A stretch of DNA of 64,000 bases. It comes from Trebonia sp963785645. Lineage in GTDB: Bacteria > Actinomycetota > Actinomycetes > Streptosporangiales > Streptosporangiaceae. The stretch spans positions 372,001-436,000 of the forward strand of contig CAWAWG010000002.1 of assembly GCA_963785645.1 (NCBI GenBank), read 5' to 3'. Positions 42,980 to 52,590 of this stretch are shown one piece after another (position 1 is the stretch's first letter; the number at the start of each line of letters is the position of its first letter). The position numbers and the translations under genes were made by a program. The notes under the pieces were generated by a model. It searched no databases, was not told where the DNA came from, and was given only the letters and a program-made list of their open reading frames with translations.

Positions 42980-44014
42980 TTACCGCATTCCCTTCGCGCT
43001 CAGTGCGATCACCTGGGCGGCGTTCGCCTTGGTGACGAAGTTCGGGCCGGTCAGCACGGCGCTGCTCGGCCGGATGCCGTCCGTGGCGTACAGGTACGCG
43101 ATGACGACCGACAGGTACCCCTGAAGGTAGGGCTGCTGGTCCTCGGCGAAGGCGATCTGGCCCGACTCGATATCCTGGAGAACCTGCGGCGACAGCGTCC
43201 AGGTGCCGACCGTGACCTTGCGGTTGATCGCGGCCGCGGCGGCCACGGCGAGCGGCGCGATGGGCGCGTCGAGGGTGAACACGGCGTCGATGGACGGGTT
43301 GCTGGCCAGCTCCGCCTGAATCTGCTGCTGTGACCCGGTCAGGTCGGTCGTGCCGTTGACGTACATTTCGGTGTACTGGCCAGAGAAGGCGCTCTTGATG
43401 CCGGAGCAGTAGTTCTCCAGGTCGGTGTTCCCGCGCTCCTGGACGACGCACAGCACGTGCTTGACACTGAGGGTGTCGAACTTCTTGCCCACGCCCACCC
43501 CGGCGACGGTGGCGTCCTCGCCGACGTGGCCGAGGGACCCGGTCGATGGTGTAGACGCTCGTGCCGGAGTTGATCGTGAACACCGGCACCCCGGCGGCCT
43601 CGGCGGCCTTGATGGGCGGCGTGAACGCCGTCGGGTCAGCCAGCGTGGTGATGATGGCCGCGGGCTTGGCCGCCGCGGCGGAGTTGATCAGCTGAACCTG
43701 CTTCTGGACGTTGCCACCGGACGCCGCGTAGTCCAGCTTGACGCCGAGCTTCGCGGCGGCCGCCTCGGCGCCGTTCTGCACGACGGTCCAGAACGAGTCG
43801 CCCGGGCTGGCGTGGGTGACCATGTCAATGGTCAGGCCCGAACTCGGTGTCGTCGATGCGGTCGAACCCGTTGCCGCAGCCTGTGCTCGTGCTCGAGTGC
43901 TGCCCCCGCCGCTGCTGCTGGTGCTGCTGCTGCACGCGGTGAGCGCTGCCGCAGTCGCCAGCAGCGCGGCACAACTCGGTGATCGTCAGTGATCTCTTGC
44001 CGGTGAAATTTCAT
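42980..44014 (-). pseudogene. Sugar-binding lipoprotein (RbsB-like), multiple frame breaks
   Basis: Periplasmic-binding-protein-like receptor of the adjacent importer. ATG 44014 has AGGAGG upstream, then the signal peptide is spread over three frames: MKFHR, then RSLTITELC, then ALLATAAALTAC with a lipobox. The mature part reads IDMVTHASPGDSFWTVVQNG in one frame until about 43540 (GACCGGGTCCC, apparent extra C), then continues in another frame with VGKKFDTLSVKHVLCVV to the stop at 42980. Three small indels restore an ordinary ~340-residue protein. Clustered indels in G/C runs make sequencing error more likely than decay, since the operon is otherwise intact. Confidence 0.8.
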
Positions 44015-44344
44015 GGGGCTCCTCCTGGAACGCCTCTGTTGCGATGAGATTTGCCAGTAACTAGATCCGGGGTCGGGTGACCCCGGCTGGGTGATAGCCG
44101 GAGCGGAATTCGCTACCGCTCGCGGCTCGTGCGAGAACTGCTAGGGCAGGCTGTGCAGCCGCTGGGCGATGACGTTCCTTAGTTGCCAGCGGCAGGCGTG
44201 ACGGAGCAGGCTGAAGCGGTCAGGGCGAGCGCGGTGTCACCAGGACGGCGACGCCAGACATGCGTTTGCGTTGCGCGTGCTCATCGTTGAGCCACACTCC
44301 TTCACTGGGGATCTAGTTGAGTGGAGTACTGGCGCGTTCAGGGA
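44015..44344. promoter_or_regulatory. Upstream region of the sugar-transport operon
   Basis: 330 bases between the GntR gene end and the binding-protein start, both on the minus strand, with no gene. It probably contains the operon promoter. An imperfect inverted pair ACTCC/GGAGT at about 44297 and 44331 is a weak operator candidate. Confidence 0.3.
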
Positions 44345-45088
44345 TCAGCTGAGCGTGCCGGAGCCGGGGTCGAAGTACGAGCTGATCCCGTCCGCCTGGT
44401 GGTGCGGATGGTGGTCGAGGACCGGTAGCAGCGCGAGGCGGGTTCGCCTGATGTGGCCGGCCAGGGTCCGTTCGGCGTCCTGGGCGTCGGACCTGCGGAT
44501 GGCGTCTATCAGCAGCCGGTGCTCGGCGTTGATGACCCAGTCCCGGACGTGGCCGGCACGTTGTACGTATGCGCGGCGGTAGGGCTGGGTGGTGTTCCAC
44601 AGCCTTTCGATGAGTTCACCGAGCTCCCGGTACGGGTTGCCGGCGTAGGTCAGCAAGTGCAGCTCCCGGTCGAGGCGCAGGAACTCCTCGATGTCCTGGT
44701 TGGCTTCGATTCGCTCCTGGATCTGATCGAGTTGCTCCAGGGCCGTCTGGGATAGATTCGGGATGCTCTCGGCCAGGGCGAGCGGTTCAAGCCGCTCCCG
44801 CATCTTGTAGGCGAGCTGGCATTCATCGAAGTCCATCTGGGCGACCCAGGCGCCCTTGTTGGCCCTGATGACGACCAGGCCCTGGGACTGCAGGATGCGC
44901 AGCGCCTCGCGGACGGGTATGCGGCTCGCGCCGAGCGCGTCCGCGACTTCCTCCTGACGGATCCGGGCTCCCGGGGCCAGCGCCCCGGACAAGATCTGCC
45001 CGCGGAGGTGGTCGGCGATCCTGTGGCTCGCGACCTTGCTGTCCAGCGCGCCGTCCGGGGCGGTGGCCGGCCTCTCTGATGTGGTCAT
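44345..45088 (-). CDS. GntR-family regulator, FadR/FCD subfamily
   Basis: 247-residue repressor-type protein. Residues ~20-85 are the GntR winged helix (ASHRIADHLRGQILSGAL, GARIRQEEVADALGASRIPV, REALRILQSQGLV); ~95-225 is the helical FCD effector domain with metal-site-like residues (DRELHLLTYAG, NAEHRLLIDAI). I chose Met 45088; a longer in-frame start runs into the upstream gene. It sits between the two arms of the catabolic locus and is the obvious candidate to control both. Confidence 0.9.
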   Translation of the reverse strand: MTTSERPATAPDGALDSKVASHRIADHLRGQILSGALAPGARIRQEEVADALGASRIPVREALRILQSQGLVVIRANKGAWVAQMDFDECQLAYKMRERLEPLALAESIPNLSQTALEQLDQIQERIEANQDIEEFLRLDRELHLLTYAGNPYRELGELIERLWNTTQPYRRAYVQRAGHVRDWVINAEHRLLIDAIRRSDAQDAERTLAGHIRRTRLALLPVLDHHPHHQADGISSYFDPGSGTLS

Positions 45089-45092
45089 GTGC

Positions 45093-45677
45093 CTACCCTG
45101 CCGCTCCCTGTCCGTCGTGTGCGCGATACCACGCGCGGCCGCGCGGATAGGAGACCAGTTCGAACTGAGCACCCCAGGGGGCAAGAAAATAGACCCAGCG
45201 CTGACCCTCGTGAGGCCCGGCGCTCGCGGTGGGTTCTCCCAGGACCGTGACCCCGCGTGCCTTCAGGTAGCGCACCCCGGCGTCCAGGTCATCGACGTAC
45301 AGGGCCACGTGGTGGCCGCCGACGTCGCTGTTTCTCGGGGGCGTGGTGCGCTGGTCGGGCGCGGTGTACTCGAAGACCTCAAGGACCGGACTTGAGCCGC
45401 ACCGGAAGAAACGGATGCGGGCCACGGCGCGGGGGTCGACGTTGAGGTGCGTCTGCATCCACGCGCCGTCCTCGTCTGCCAGCGGGCCGAGCGAGTAGAG
45501 GTATTCGCAGCCGATGACGTCGACGAGGAACCGGGTCGCCTCCTCGAGGTCCGGCACGGTCAGCCCGACATGGTCCAGACCGGAAAGACCGGGAAGCGAG
45601 CCCGAAGCGAGTTCACCCGCGCAGTGCCCGGCCGGGTATTCCGTCAACTCGCTGCTTCGTCCGTAGGTCTCGTTCAT
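45093..45677 (-). CDS. VOC-family (glyoxalase/dioxygenase fold) protein
   Basis: 194-residue vicinal-oxygen-chelate protein. Seen: LSGLDHVGLTVPDLEEATRF at the start of the first half, GGHHVALYVDDLDAGVRYL at the second, and a metal-type Glu in WGAQFELVSYPRG; these provide His/His/Glu ligands. It is 4 bases upstream of the GntR gene on the same strand. Such proteins act as epimerases, isomerases, lyases or dioxygenases; the reaction is unknown here. Confidence 0.87.
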   Translation of the reverse strand: MNETYGRSSELTEYPAGHCAGELASGSLPGLSGLDHVGLTVPDLEEATRFLVDVIGCEYLYSLGPLADEDGAWMQTHLNVDPRAVARIRFFRCGSSPVLEVFEYTAPDQRTTPPRNSDVGGHHVALYVDDLDAGVRYLKARGVTVLGEPTASAGPHEGQRWVYFLAPWGAQFELVSYPRGRAWYRAHDGQGAAG

Positions 45678-45772
45678 CGGCTACCTTCCTCCTTCCAGCT
45701 CTTTCCCCGCTGTGATGTATCCATCGTGCTTGGATCAGGACGGTAGGCGCACCACGAAGTTACGTCAACCGC

Positions 45773-45793
45773 TGGACCAAAAAAATCTGGTCA
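45773..45793. promoter_or_regulatory. Candidate GntR operator in divergent promoter gap
   Basis: TGGACCA (45773-45779) and TGGTCA (45788-45793) form an imperfect inverted pair around an A-rich centre, in the 327-base gap (45678-46004) between the VOC/GntR arm and the dehydrogenase arm. FCD-type GntR operators are often TGGT-N-ACCA. The gap is AT-richer than average and holds no gene. Confidence 0.4.
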
Positions 45794-46004
45794 AAGGTTT
45801 GCACAAAGGTCAGAGAACCTAAGCTCAATCGTTCTCTTGACGGACACGAAACTCAGGGCCAAGCTAGGGATACTCGAATGTATCCAGATATCCAGACTGG
45901 TGAATATCGTAGGCAGCTTGGCGGCCGTGGAGCCGGGAAGCACGATGCGGCTGCATCGCTCTCCCATCAGGACTGGAAGACAAGCAGAAGACAAGAACAG
46001 GACC

Positions 46005-47210
46005 ATGACCATGGCTTCAGATGCCTCGATCGCGCGGCTCGGGCGCACCGTCCGGCTCGGCTTCGTCGGCGGAGGGCTGGACTCGGTGATCGGCAGCGCT
46101 CACCTGGTCGCCCTCCGCGCCGACGGCATGGCCCAGCTGGTAGCGGGCGCGTTCAGCATCGATCCGGAGATCTCCCGGCAGACGGGGCGCTCCCTGCTGC
46201 TTGACGAGAGCCGGATCTACTCCTCGTGGCAGGAGATGCTGGCGGACGAGCAGCGCCGGGAGGACCGTATCGACGCGGTCGTGGTCATTACACCCCCCGC
46301 TCTCCACGGCGAGATCTCCTCTGCCTTCCTCGAGGCCGGCTTCCACGTGCTGTGCGAGAAGCCCATGACGGCCACGGCGGAACAGGCCGAGTCGCTGCAC
46401 GCCGATGTCACGAAGAGCGGGCGCGTGTTCGCGGTGGCGCACTGCTACACCGGATACCCGATGGTCCGGGAGGCCAGGGAACTGGTGGCGGCCGGCGCGA
46501 TCGGCGAGATCCGGATGGTGGAGGCCGAGCACGCGGCCGGCGGACCGGACATGGTGCGCGAGCCCGCGGACCCGTCCAAACGGCACTGGCGCTTCCGTGA
46601 ATCCTCCATGGGCAAGGCCAGCGTCCTCGGCGAGGTGGGCTCCCATCCGCACAACATCGCCGAATACGTGTCAGGCCGCCGGGTCGCCTCCGTCTCCGCC
46701 GCCCTGCGGACGCTGGCCGCGGACCGCGAGGTGTACGACAACGCCTACCTGACCGTCGAGTACGAGGGCGGCGCGGTGGGCCGCATCTGGTCCAGCTACG
46801 TCGCCGCGGGCAGCGAGCACGGACTGCGCTTCCGGATCTTCGGCGGCGAGGGCAGCCTCCAGTGGCGACAGGAAGACCCGGAGTACCTGTGGCTGCTGCG
46901 CCCGGGCGAGCCCGCCCAGCGGATCAGCCGCGGGCTCGCCTGCACCGGCACCGCCGCACACGCGGCCACCCGCATCGCCCCCGGTCACCCCGAGGGCTAC
47001 CTGATGGCGTTCGCCAACATCTACCGCGACTTCCTGGCCGGCGTGGTGCTCTACAGCCTCGGTGAGGACCCCTCGCCTGCGCTGCGCATGCTGCCCACGG
47101 CCGACGACGGACTGAGCACCATGCAACTGATCAAGTCGGCGGTCGCCTCGGATGCGAGCAACGGGCAGTGGACGCGGGTGCACCACGGGTTGGCGGGCGG
47201 GCAGTGGTGA
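46005..47210 (+). CDS. Gfo/Idh/MocA-family oxidoreductase 1
   Basis: 401-residue NAD(P)-dependent sugar/polyol dehydrogenase. Seen: Rossmann motif LGFVGGGLDSVIG, signature CEKPMTATAEQAE and the catalytic region VLGEVGSHPHNIAEYV with the active-site His. The start is ATG 46005 or 46011. First gene of the plus-strand catabolic arm; the next gene starts inside its stop. The family oxidises or reduces a ring or chain hydroxyl of sugars and cyclitols. Confidence 0.9.
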   Translation: MTMASDASIARLGRTVRLGFVGGGLDSVIGSAHLVALRADGMAQLVAGAFSIDPEISRQTGRSLLLDESRIYSSWQEMLADEQRREDRIDAVVVITPPALHGEISSAFLEAGFHVLCEKPMTATAEQAESLHADVTKSGRVFAVAHCYTGYPMVREARELVAAGAIGEIRMVEAEHAAGGPDMVREPADPSKRHWRFRESSMGKASVLGEVGSHPHNIAEYVSGRRVASVSAALRTLAADREVYDNAYLTVEYEGGAVGRIWSSYVAAGSEHGLRFRIFGGEGSLQWRQEDPEYLWLLRPGEPAQRISRGLACTGTAAHAATRIAPGHPEGYLMAFANIYRDFLAGVVLYSLGEDPSPALRMLPTADDGLSTMQLIKSAVASDASNGQWTRVHHGLAGGQW

Positions 47211-48067
47211 GCCGGGTCGACCTGATCGCCGCCTGCTGGACCACCGCGGGTGACGCCGTGCCGCTCGACGGCAGGCAGGACAGCCCGCTCTCGCTTCCGG
47301 AGCGGATCTCGGCGGCGTCCGACGCGGGCTTCGCCGGCTTCGGCATCGTGCACAACGACCTGGCCAACTACCTCGCCACCGGGAACGACCTCAAGGAACT
47401 CCGCCTGCGCCTGGACGACGCCGGCATCCGCTACGTCGAGCTGGAGTTTCTCAGCGACTGGTGGCTGCCTGCCGCCGAGCGCGCGGCCTCGGACGCCGTC
47501 ATGAGGCTACTGCTGGAGGCGGCCGAGCCGCTTGAGGCGCACCACGTCAAGATCGGCCCCGACATCGTGCACATGGATTTCGACCTGGACCGGTACGCCG
47601 AGCGCTTCCACCGGGTCGCCGACGCGTTCGCCGGGGTCGGGACGAGCGTCGCGCTGGAGTTCATGCCGTTCGCGAATATCGGCACGCTCGCGCGGGGCGT
47701 GGACGTTGTGCGGACCGCCGGGCACGCGAACGGCGGTCTCATGGTCGACCTATGGCACCTGATGCGCGGTTCCGGCACCTTCGACGAGCTCAGCCGCGTG
47801 CCGCTGGAATATATCGCCGGGATCGAGCTCGATGACGGCGCCGCCGAGCAGATCGGCACCGGCCACGAGGACACCGTGCTCCGGCGCAGGCTCTGCGGTC
47901 AGGGCGACTTCCCGGTGGCCGACTTCATCAGGACCGTACGGTCGCTCGGCTGGGAGGGCCCCTGGGGGGTCGAGATCATCTCCGCGGAGTACCGGCGGCG
48001 GCCCGTGCCGCAAGCCGTCGCGGAGGCGTTCACGACGACGATGGCCAGCTTCGCCGAGGCGAACTGA
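47207..48067 (+). CDS. Sugar-phosphate isomerase/epimerase-like TIM-barrel protein
   Basis: 286 residues from GTG 47207, which overlaps the previous stop. Xylose-isomerase-like TIM barrel with acidic metal ligands in YVELEFLSDWW, SVALEFMPFANIG, MVDLWHLMRG, GIELDDG and GVEIISAEYR. The family includes IolE, IolH and inosose isomerases, so with the dehydrogenases it suits dehydration or epimerisation of a keto-polyol. Confidence 0.87.
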   Translation: MSRVDLIAACWTTAGDAVPLDGRQDSPLSLPERISAASDAGFAGFGIVHNDLANYLATGNDLKELRLRLDDAGIRYVELEFLSDWWLPAAERAASDAVMRLLLEAAEPLEAHHVKIGPDIVHMDFDLDRYAERFHRVADAFAGVGTSVALEFMPFANIGTLARGVDVVRTAGHANGGLMVDLWHLMRGSGTFDELSRVPLEYIAGIELDDGAAEQIGTGHEDTVLRRRLCGQGDFPVADFIRTVRSLGWEGPWGVEIISAEYRRRPVPQAVAEAFTTTMASFAEAN

Positions 48068-48097
48068 ACTAGACCACGGAACGAAAGAGACATCACT

Positions 48098-48970
48098 ATG
48101 GCAGTGGTCGCGTTTCTCGGACTCGGGCGCATGGGGCGCCCGATGGCAGCCAACGTGCGCCTGGCCGGGTACGAACTCGTCGTCTGGAACCGGACGGCTG
48201 AGAAGGCGACCGAGTTCGCCGCCTCCTACGACGCCGCCGCGGCCGCGTCCCCGGCGGAAGCGGCAGCGCACGCCGACATCGTGATCTCCATGCTGGCCGA
48301 CGACGCCGCGGTGATCGAAGCGCACGCCGGCGACCGGGGCAGTTTCCGCGCGGTGCGTCCCGGGGCAGTCGTGGCGGACATGAGCACCATCTCGCGGCAA
48401 ACGGTTCGCGACCTCGCCAAAGAGGCGGCCGGCCAGGGAACTGCGTTCCTCGACGCGCCGGTGTCCGGAAGCGTCGCGGCAGCCACCGATGCGGCGCTGA
48501 CCATCATGGTCGGCGGTCCGGAAGCAGCAGTGGAAGCCGCCCGCCCGGTTCTGCGGGCCATGGGGGATCCGGTTGTGCACATGGGAGACAGCGGCATGGG
48601 GGCGGCCATGAAGCTGTCGGTCAACACGGTGGTGCACGCGCTCAACGGGGCGCTCAGCGAAGCGCTGGTGCTCGCCGAGCGCAGCGGCGTCGACCGCCGC
48701 GCCGCGTACGAGGTGTTCCTCAACAGCGCCATCGCAGCCCCCTTCGTCCGCTACCGGCAGGCCGCCTTCGAACGGCCCGGGCAGGTCCCGGCCATGTTCC
48801 GGCTGACCCTCGCGGCCAAGGACCTGCGCAACGCCCTGCAACTGGCGGCGAGCGTGGGCGCGGACCTGCCGCATGCTTCCGGCGCGCTCACGGTGCTCGA
48901 CCGCGCCGCCGAGGAGGGCTACGGCGAGGACGACGAGTCCGCCGTCGCGCAGTACCTGCGCACCAGGTGA
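48098..48970 (+). CDS. NAD-dependent beta-hydroxyacid dehydrogenase (3-HIBDH-like)
   Basis: 290-residue member of the 3-hydroxyisobutyrate / tartronate semialdehyde reductase family. Seen: Rossmann FLGLGRMGRPMAANV, substrate motif FLDAPVSGSVAAA and catalytic Lys in GMGAAMKLSVNTVVHALN. It stands 30 bases after the TIM-barrel gene with an ACGAAAGAGA leader. It likely oxidises or reduces a short hydroxyacid/semialdehyde late in the pathway. Confidence 0.9.
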   Translation: MAVVAFLGLGRMGRPMAANVRLAGYELVVWNRTAEKATEFAASYDAAAAASPAEAAAHADIVISMLADDAAVIEAHAGDRGSFRAVRPGAVVADMSTISRQTVRDLAKEAAGQGTAFLDAPVSGSVAAATDAALTIMVGGPEAAVEAARPVLRAMGDPVVHMGDSGMGAAMKLSVNTVVHALNGALSEALVLAERSGVDRRAAYEVFLNSAIAAPFVRYRQAAFERPGQVPAMFRLTLAAKDLRNALQLAASVGADLPHASGALTVLDRAAEEGYGEDDESAVAQYLRTR

Positions 48971-49028
48971 CCGCAACGACCCCAGGACGACCTGACGCGC
49001 CCTGTGCGCGCACAACGAATGGACCATC

Positions 49029-50288
49029 ATGACGAGCAGTACGCCGGCACTATCGCCGGCCGCAGCCCCCGGTCACATGTCTGTCGACTATGAGGAGCGC
49101 GTGGACTTCGACCGCCTCCGCACCTACCGGCTCGCCCGGGCGAAGGCATCGCTCGAGGCCAGCGAGTGCGGGGCGTTTCTCCTGTTCGATTTCTACAACA
49201 TCCGCTACACGACGCAGACCTGGATCGGCGGTGCGCTCGGCGACAAGATGACGCGCTACGCGCTGCTAACCCGTACCGAGCCCGCGCCCTACCTATGGGA
49301 TTTCGGGTCGGCCGTGCGTCACCACCAGCTCTACTCCAACTGGCTGCCCGATGAGAACTGCCGCCCGGGAATGCTCGGCCTGCGGGGGGCCGTGGCCCCG
49401 TCCGCCGGACTGATGGAGAGCGCGGTCCGCGAGATTAAGGGGCTGCTTGAGGACGCTGGGGTCGCCGACCTGCCCGTGGGAATGGACATCGTCGAGCCGC
49501 CCTTCCTCTTCGAGATGCAGCGCCAGGGCCTTAAGGTGATCGATGCCCAGCAGTTGATGCTCGACGCCCGCGTCATCAAGTCACGGGACGAGATCATGCT
49601 GCTGACGCAGGCGGCCGCGATGGTCGACGGCGTCTACCAGGACATCACCGAGGCGCTCAAGCCGGGCATCCGCGAGAACCAGATCGTGGCGCTGGCCAAC
49701 AAGAGGCTCTACGAGATGGGCTCGGACCAGGTCGAGGCGGTCAACGCGATCTCCGGCGAGCGCTGCAACCCGCACCCGCACAACTTCACCGACCGCTTGA
49801 TCAGACCGGGCGACCAGGCGTTCTTCGACATCATCCACAGCTACAACGGCTACCGCACCTGCTACTACCGCACGTTCGGCGTGGGCAGCGCGACACCCAG
49901 CCAGCGCGACGCCTACACCCGGGCCCGGGAGTGGATGGACGCCGCCATCGAAGCAGCCAAGCCCGGAGTCACGACCGATCAGGTGGCCGCGGTCTGGCCC
50001 CGCGCCGAGGAGTTCGGATTCGCCAGCGAACTGGCCGCGTTCGGCCTCCAGTTCGGTCACGGCCTCGGACTCGGGCTGCACGAGCGCCCGATTATCTCCC
50101 GCCTCAACAGCATGACCGAGCCGATTGAACTGCGCGAGGGGATGGTGTTCGCGCTGGAGACCTACTGCCCGGCCAGCGACGGCTTCTCCGCCGCCCGCAT
50201 CGAGGAAGAGATCGTGCTCACCTCTTCCGGACCCACGGTGCTCACCCTCTTCCCCGCCAGAGAACTCTTCGTCGCCAACAAGTACTGA
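49029..50288 (+). CDS. M24-fold (creatinase/aminopeptidase P-like) protein
   Basis: 419 residues with a creatinase N-domain and a pita-bread C-domain. Metal-ligand positions: FFDIIHSYNGY (first Asp), HGLGLGLHERP (His), FALETYCP (Glu), ARIEEEIVL (Glu). At the second Asp position, normally in SDxTRT, the sequence is GYRTCYYRTF, giving Cys. Non-peptidase members of this fold include creatinase and the DMSP lyase DddP. Within this operon a C-N, C-S or C-O bond-cleaving enzyme of small-molecule catabolism is more likely than a peptidase. Confidence 0.82.
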   Translation: MTSSTPALSPAAAPGHMSVDYEERVDFDRLRTYRLARAKASLEASECGAFLLFDFYNIRYTTQTWIGGALGDKMTRYALLTRTEPAPYLWDFGSAVRHHQLYSNWLPDENCRPGMLGLRGAVAPSAGLMESAVREIKGLLEDAGVADLPVGMDIVEPPFLFEMQRQGLKVIDAQQLMLDARVIKSRDEIMLLTQAAAMVDGVYQDITEALKPGIRENQIVALANKRLYEMGSDQVEAVNAISGERCNPHPHNFTDRLIRPGDQAFFDIIHSYNGYRTCYYRTFGVGSATPSQRDAYTRAREWMDAAIEAAKPGVTTDQVAAVWPRAEEFGFASELAAFGLQFGHGLGLGLHERPIISRLNSMTEPIELREGMVFALETYCPASDGFSAARIEEEIVLTSSGPTVLTLFPARELFVANKY

Positions 50289-50308
50289 CGACCGAACGGA
50301 GCCTGCCC

Positions 50309-51770
50309 GTGCATACCCTCGAAGAGATCGAGAAGTCCCTCGGCACCATTCCCAAGGGGCCGGTGGTCGGCGGCGAGATCCTGACCGGCGCGACGGTGAC
50401 GGCGGTCGTCGATCCCGCGACCGAGCAGCCGCTGACCGAGATATCCCTGGCTAGCGTCGACGACGCCGTCCTCGCCGTCGACGCGGCTGAAGAGGCCATG
50501 CCCGCGTGGAACGAGCTGAGCCCGCGCCGCCGCAGCGACATCCTACGCAGGGTCTTCGACTTGATGACGGAGCACTCGGACGCCCTGGCGCGGCTCATCG
50601 TGCTCGAAAACGGCAAGTCCTACGCCGACGCCGCGGGCGAGGTCGCGTACGCCGCCGAGTTCTTCCGCTGGTTCTCCGAGGAAGCGGTCCGCCTGTCCGG
50701 ATCGATCGAGACCGCACCCGCGGGCACCAACCGCATCATGGTGCTGCGGCAGCCGATCGGCGTTTCGCTGCTGATCACGCCCTGGAACTTCCCCGCCGCG
50801 ATGGCGACGCGGAAGATCGCCCCGGCGCTGGCCGCCGGATGCGCCGTCGTGCTCAAGCCCGCCACCGAGACGCCGCTCACCGCCCTGGCAATCAGCGCAC
50901 TGCTGCGCCAGGCGGGCGTCCCTGACGGCGTGGTGAACGTCGTACCCTCCAAGCAGTCCAACGCCCTCGCCGCACGACTGCTCGACGACGACCGCGTCCG
51001 CAAGGTCTCGTTCACCGGCTCCACCGAGGTGGGCCGCATCCTGTTGCAGCACGCCTCCCGGACGGTGGTGAGCGCCGCGATGGAGCTGGGCGGCAACGCC
51101 CCCTTCCTCGTTCTGCCCGGCGCCGACATCGACCAGGCCATCGCCGGGGCCATGGTCGCCAAAATGCGCAACGGCGGCTCGGCCTGCACCGCGGCCAACC
51201 GGTTCATCGTGCACAGCTCGCTGGTCCAACCGTTTTCCGACGGGCTCGCCGCCGCCATGGGCCGCCTGCGCATGGGACACGGCCTGGACGACGGCGTCGA
51301 CGTCGGACCCCTTGTCAATGCCAAAACCCGTGACAAGGTCTCTGAGCTGGTCCAAGGGGCCATCGACCAGGGAGCGGTCACGGCGGTCGGCGGTGGCGCG
51401 CCGTCTGACGGCCGGCGACTTCTACGCGCCCACGGTACTCACCGGCGTGCCGGAGGACGCGACCATCCTCAGTCAGGAGATCTTCGGCCCGGTCGCGCCG
51501 ATCGTCGCGTTCGATGACGTCGCCGAGGCCGTCGCGCTGGCCAACAACACCGAGTACGGCCTGGTGTCCTATGCCTACGGCGGAGACCTCGCCCAGCTGC
51601 TGCGGGTCGCGGAGCAACTCGACAGCGGCATGGTCGGGCTCAACCGGCCGGTCGTCTCCGACCCCGCCGCCCCCTTCGGCGGAACCAAGCAGTCCGGTCT
51701 CGGCCGCGAAGGCGGCCACGAGGGCATGCTCGAGTTCACCGAGAGCAAGTACATCGCCGCGCAATGGTGA
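50309..51770 (+). pseudogene. Aldehyde dehydrogenase (SSADH-like), one frame break
   Basis: NAD(P)-dependent aldehyde dehydrogenase. From GTG 50309: ITPWNFPAAMATRKIAPALA, FTGSTEVGR, general-base Glu in MELGGNAPF, catalytic Cys in GGSACTAANRF. Near 51405-51412 homology leaves the frame after GGGAPSDG and resumes one frame over at AGDFYAPTVLTGV through EIFGPVAPIVAF and KQSGLGREGGHEGMLEF to the stop at 51770. A single small indel restores about 486 residues. All catalytic residues lie before the break, but the C-terminal part is needed for oligomer and fold. Confidence 0.87.
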
Positions 51771-51787
51771 CGACGAGGAGCAGCAAC

Positions 51788-52513
51788 ATGACCGCATCCC
51801 GATTCAACGGCAGCGTCTGCCTGGTAACCGGATCCGCCCAGGGAATCGGGCTGGCCACCGCGCGCCGCCTCGCCGAGGAGGGAGCCACCGTCTTCGGCCT
51901 CGACATCCACAAGCCCGCCGAAGAGGTTCCAGGCGTGATCCCCATCATCGGCGATGTCACGAGCCTTGAGTCCTGGCAGGACGCGCTTCGCGCCACAGCC
52001 GACGCCGGGCCCCTCGACGCGCTCGTCAACAACGCCGGCACGGTCGGCGCTTACGAGACCATTACCGAGATCGGCCTGGAGGACTGGGAACGAGTCGTCC
52101 GCATCAACCAGACCAGCGTCTTCTACGGAATGCGAACCGTGCTCCCGGGCATGACCGAGCGCCGGCGCGGAGCCATCGTGAACGTCTCCTCGATGTGGGG
52201 CATCATCGGCGCCAGCGGCGTCGCCGCCTACCAGGCATCCAAGGGCGCGGTCACCATGATGACGAAGAACGCCGCCGCAACCTACGCAGCCAGCGGAATC
52301 CGGATCAACTCAGTCCACCCCGGATTCATCGTCACCCCCATGACCCAGGCCCAGGACCCCGCGATCTCCGACGGACTCGTCAACCAGACCCCCCTCGGCC
52401 GGGCCGGGCAGGCCTCCGAGGTCGCAGCCGCCATCGCCTTCCTCGCCTCCGACGACGCCTCCTTCATCACCGGCGTCCAGCTCCTGGTCGACGGCGGGTT
52501 CACCACGATCTGA
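51788..52513 (+). CDS. Short-chain dehydrogenase/reductase
   Basis: 241-residue classical SDR. Seen: cofactor motif TGSAQGIG, NNAG, catalytic Ser in NVSSMWG, YQASK, and the C-terminal DGGF. ATG 51788 has GAGGAG 8 bases upstream; the in-frame ATG at 51764 does not. It starts 17 bases after the aldehyde dehydrogenase. It likely oxidises a secondary alcohol in the same pathway. Confidence 0.92.
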   Translation: MTASRFNGSVCLVTGSAQGIGLATARRLAEEGATVFGLDIHKPAEEVPGVIPIIGDVTSLESWQDALRATADAGPLDALVNNAGTVGAYETITEIGLEDWERVVRINQTSVFYGMRTVLPGMTERRRGAIVNVSSMWGIIGASGVAAYQASKGAVTMMTKNAAATYAASGIRINSVHPGFIVTPMTQAQDPAISDGLVNQTPLGRAGQASEVAAAIAFLASDDASFITGVQLLVDGGFTTI

Positions 52514-52590
52514 CCTGGCCGGGCGGCAAAACCGTGCCGTACCCACCTCCGGGACTTTGACCACATGAACGACAACAATGGAGGTAACAC

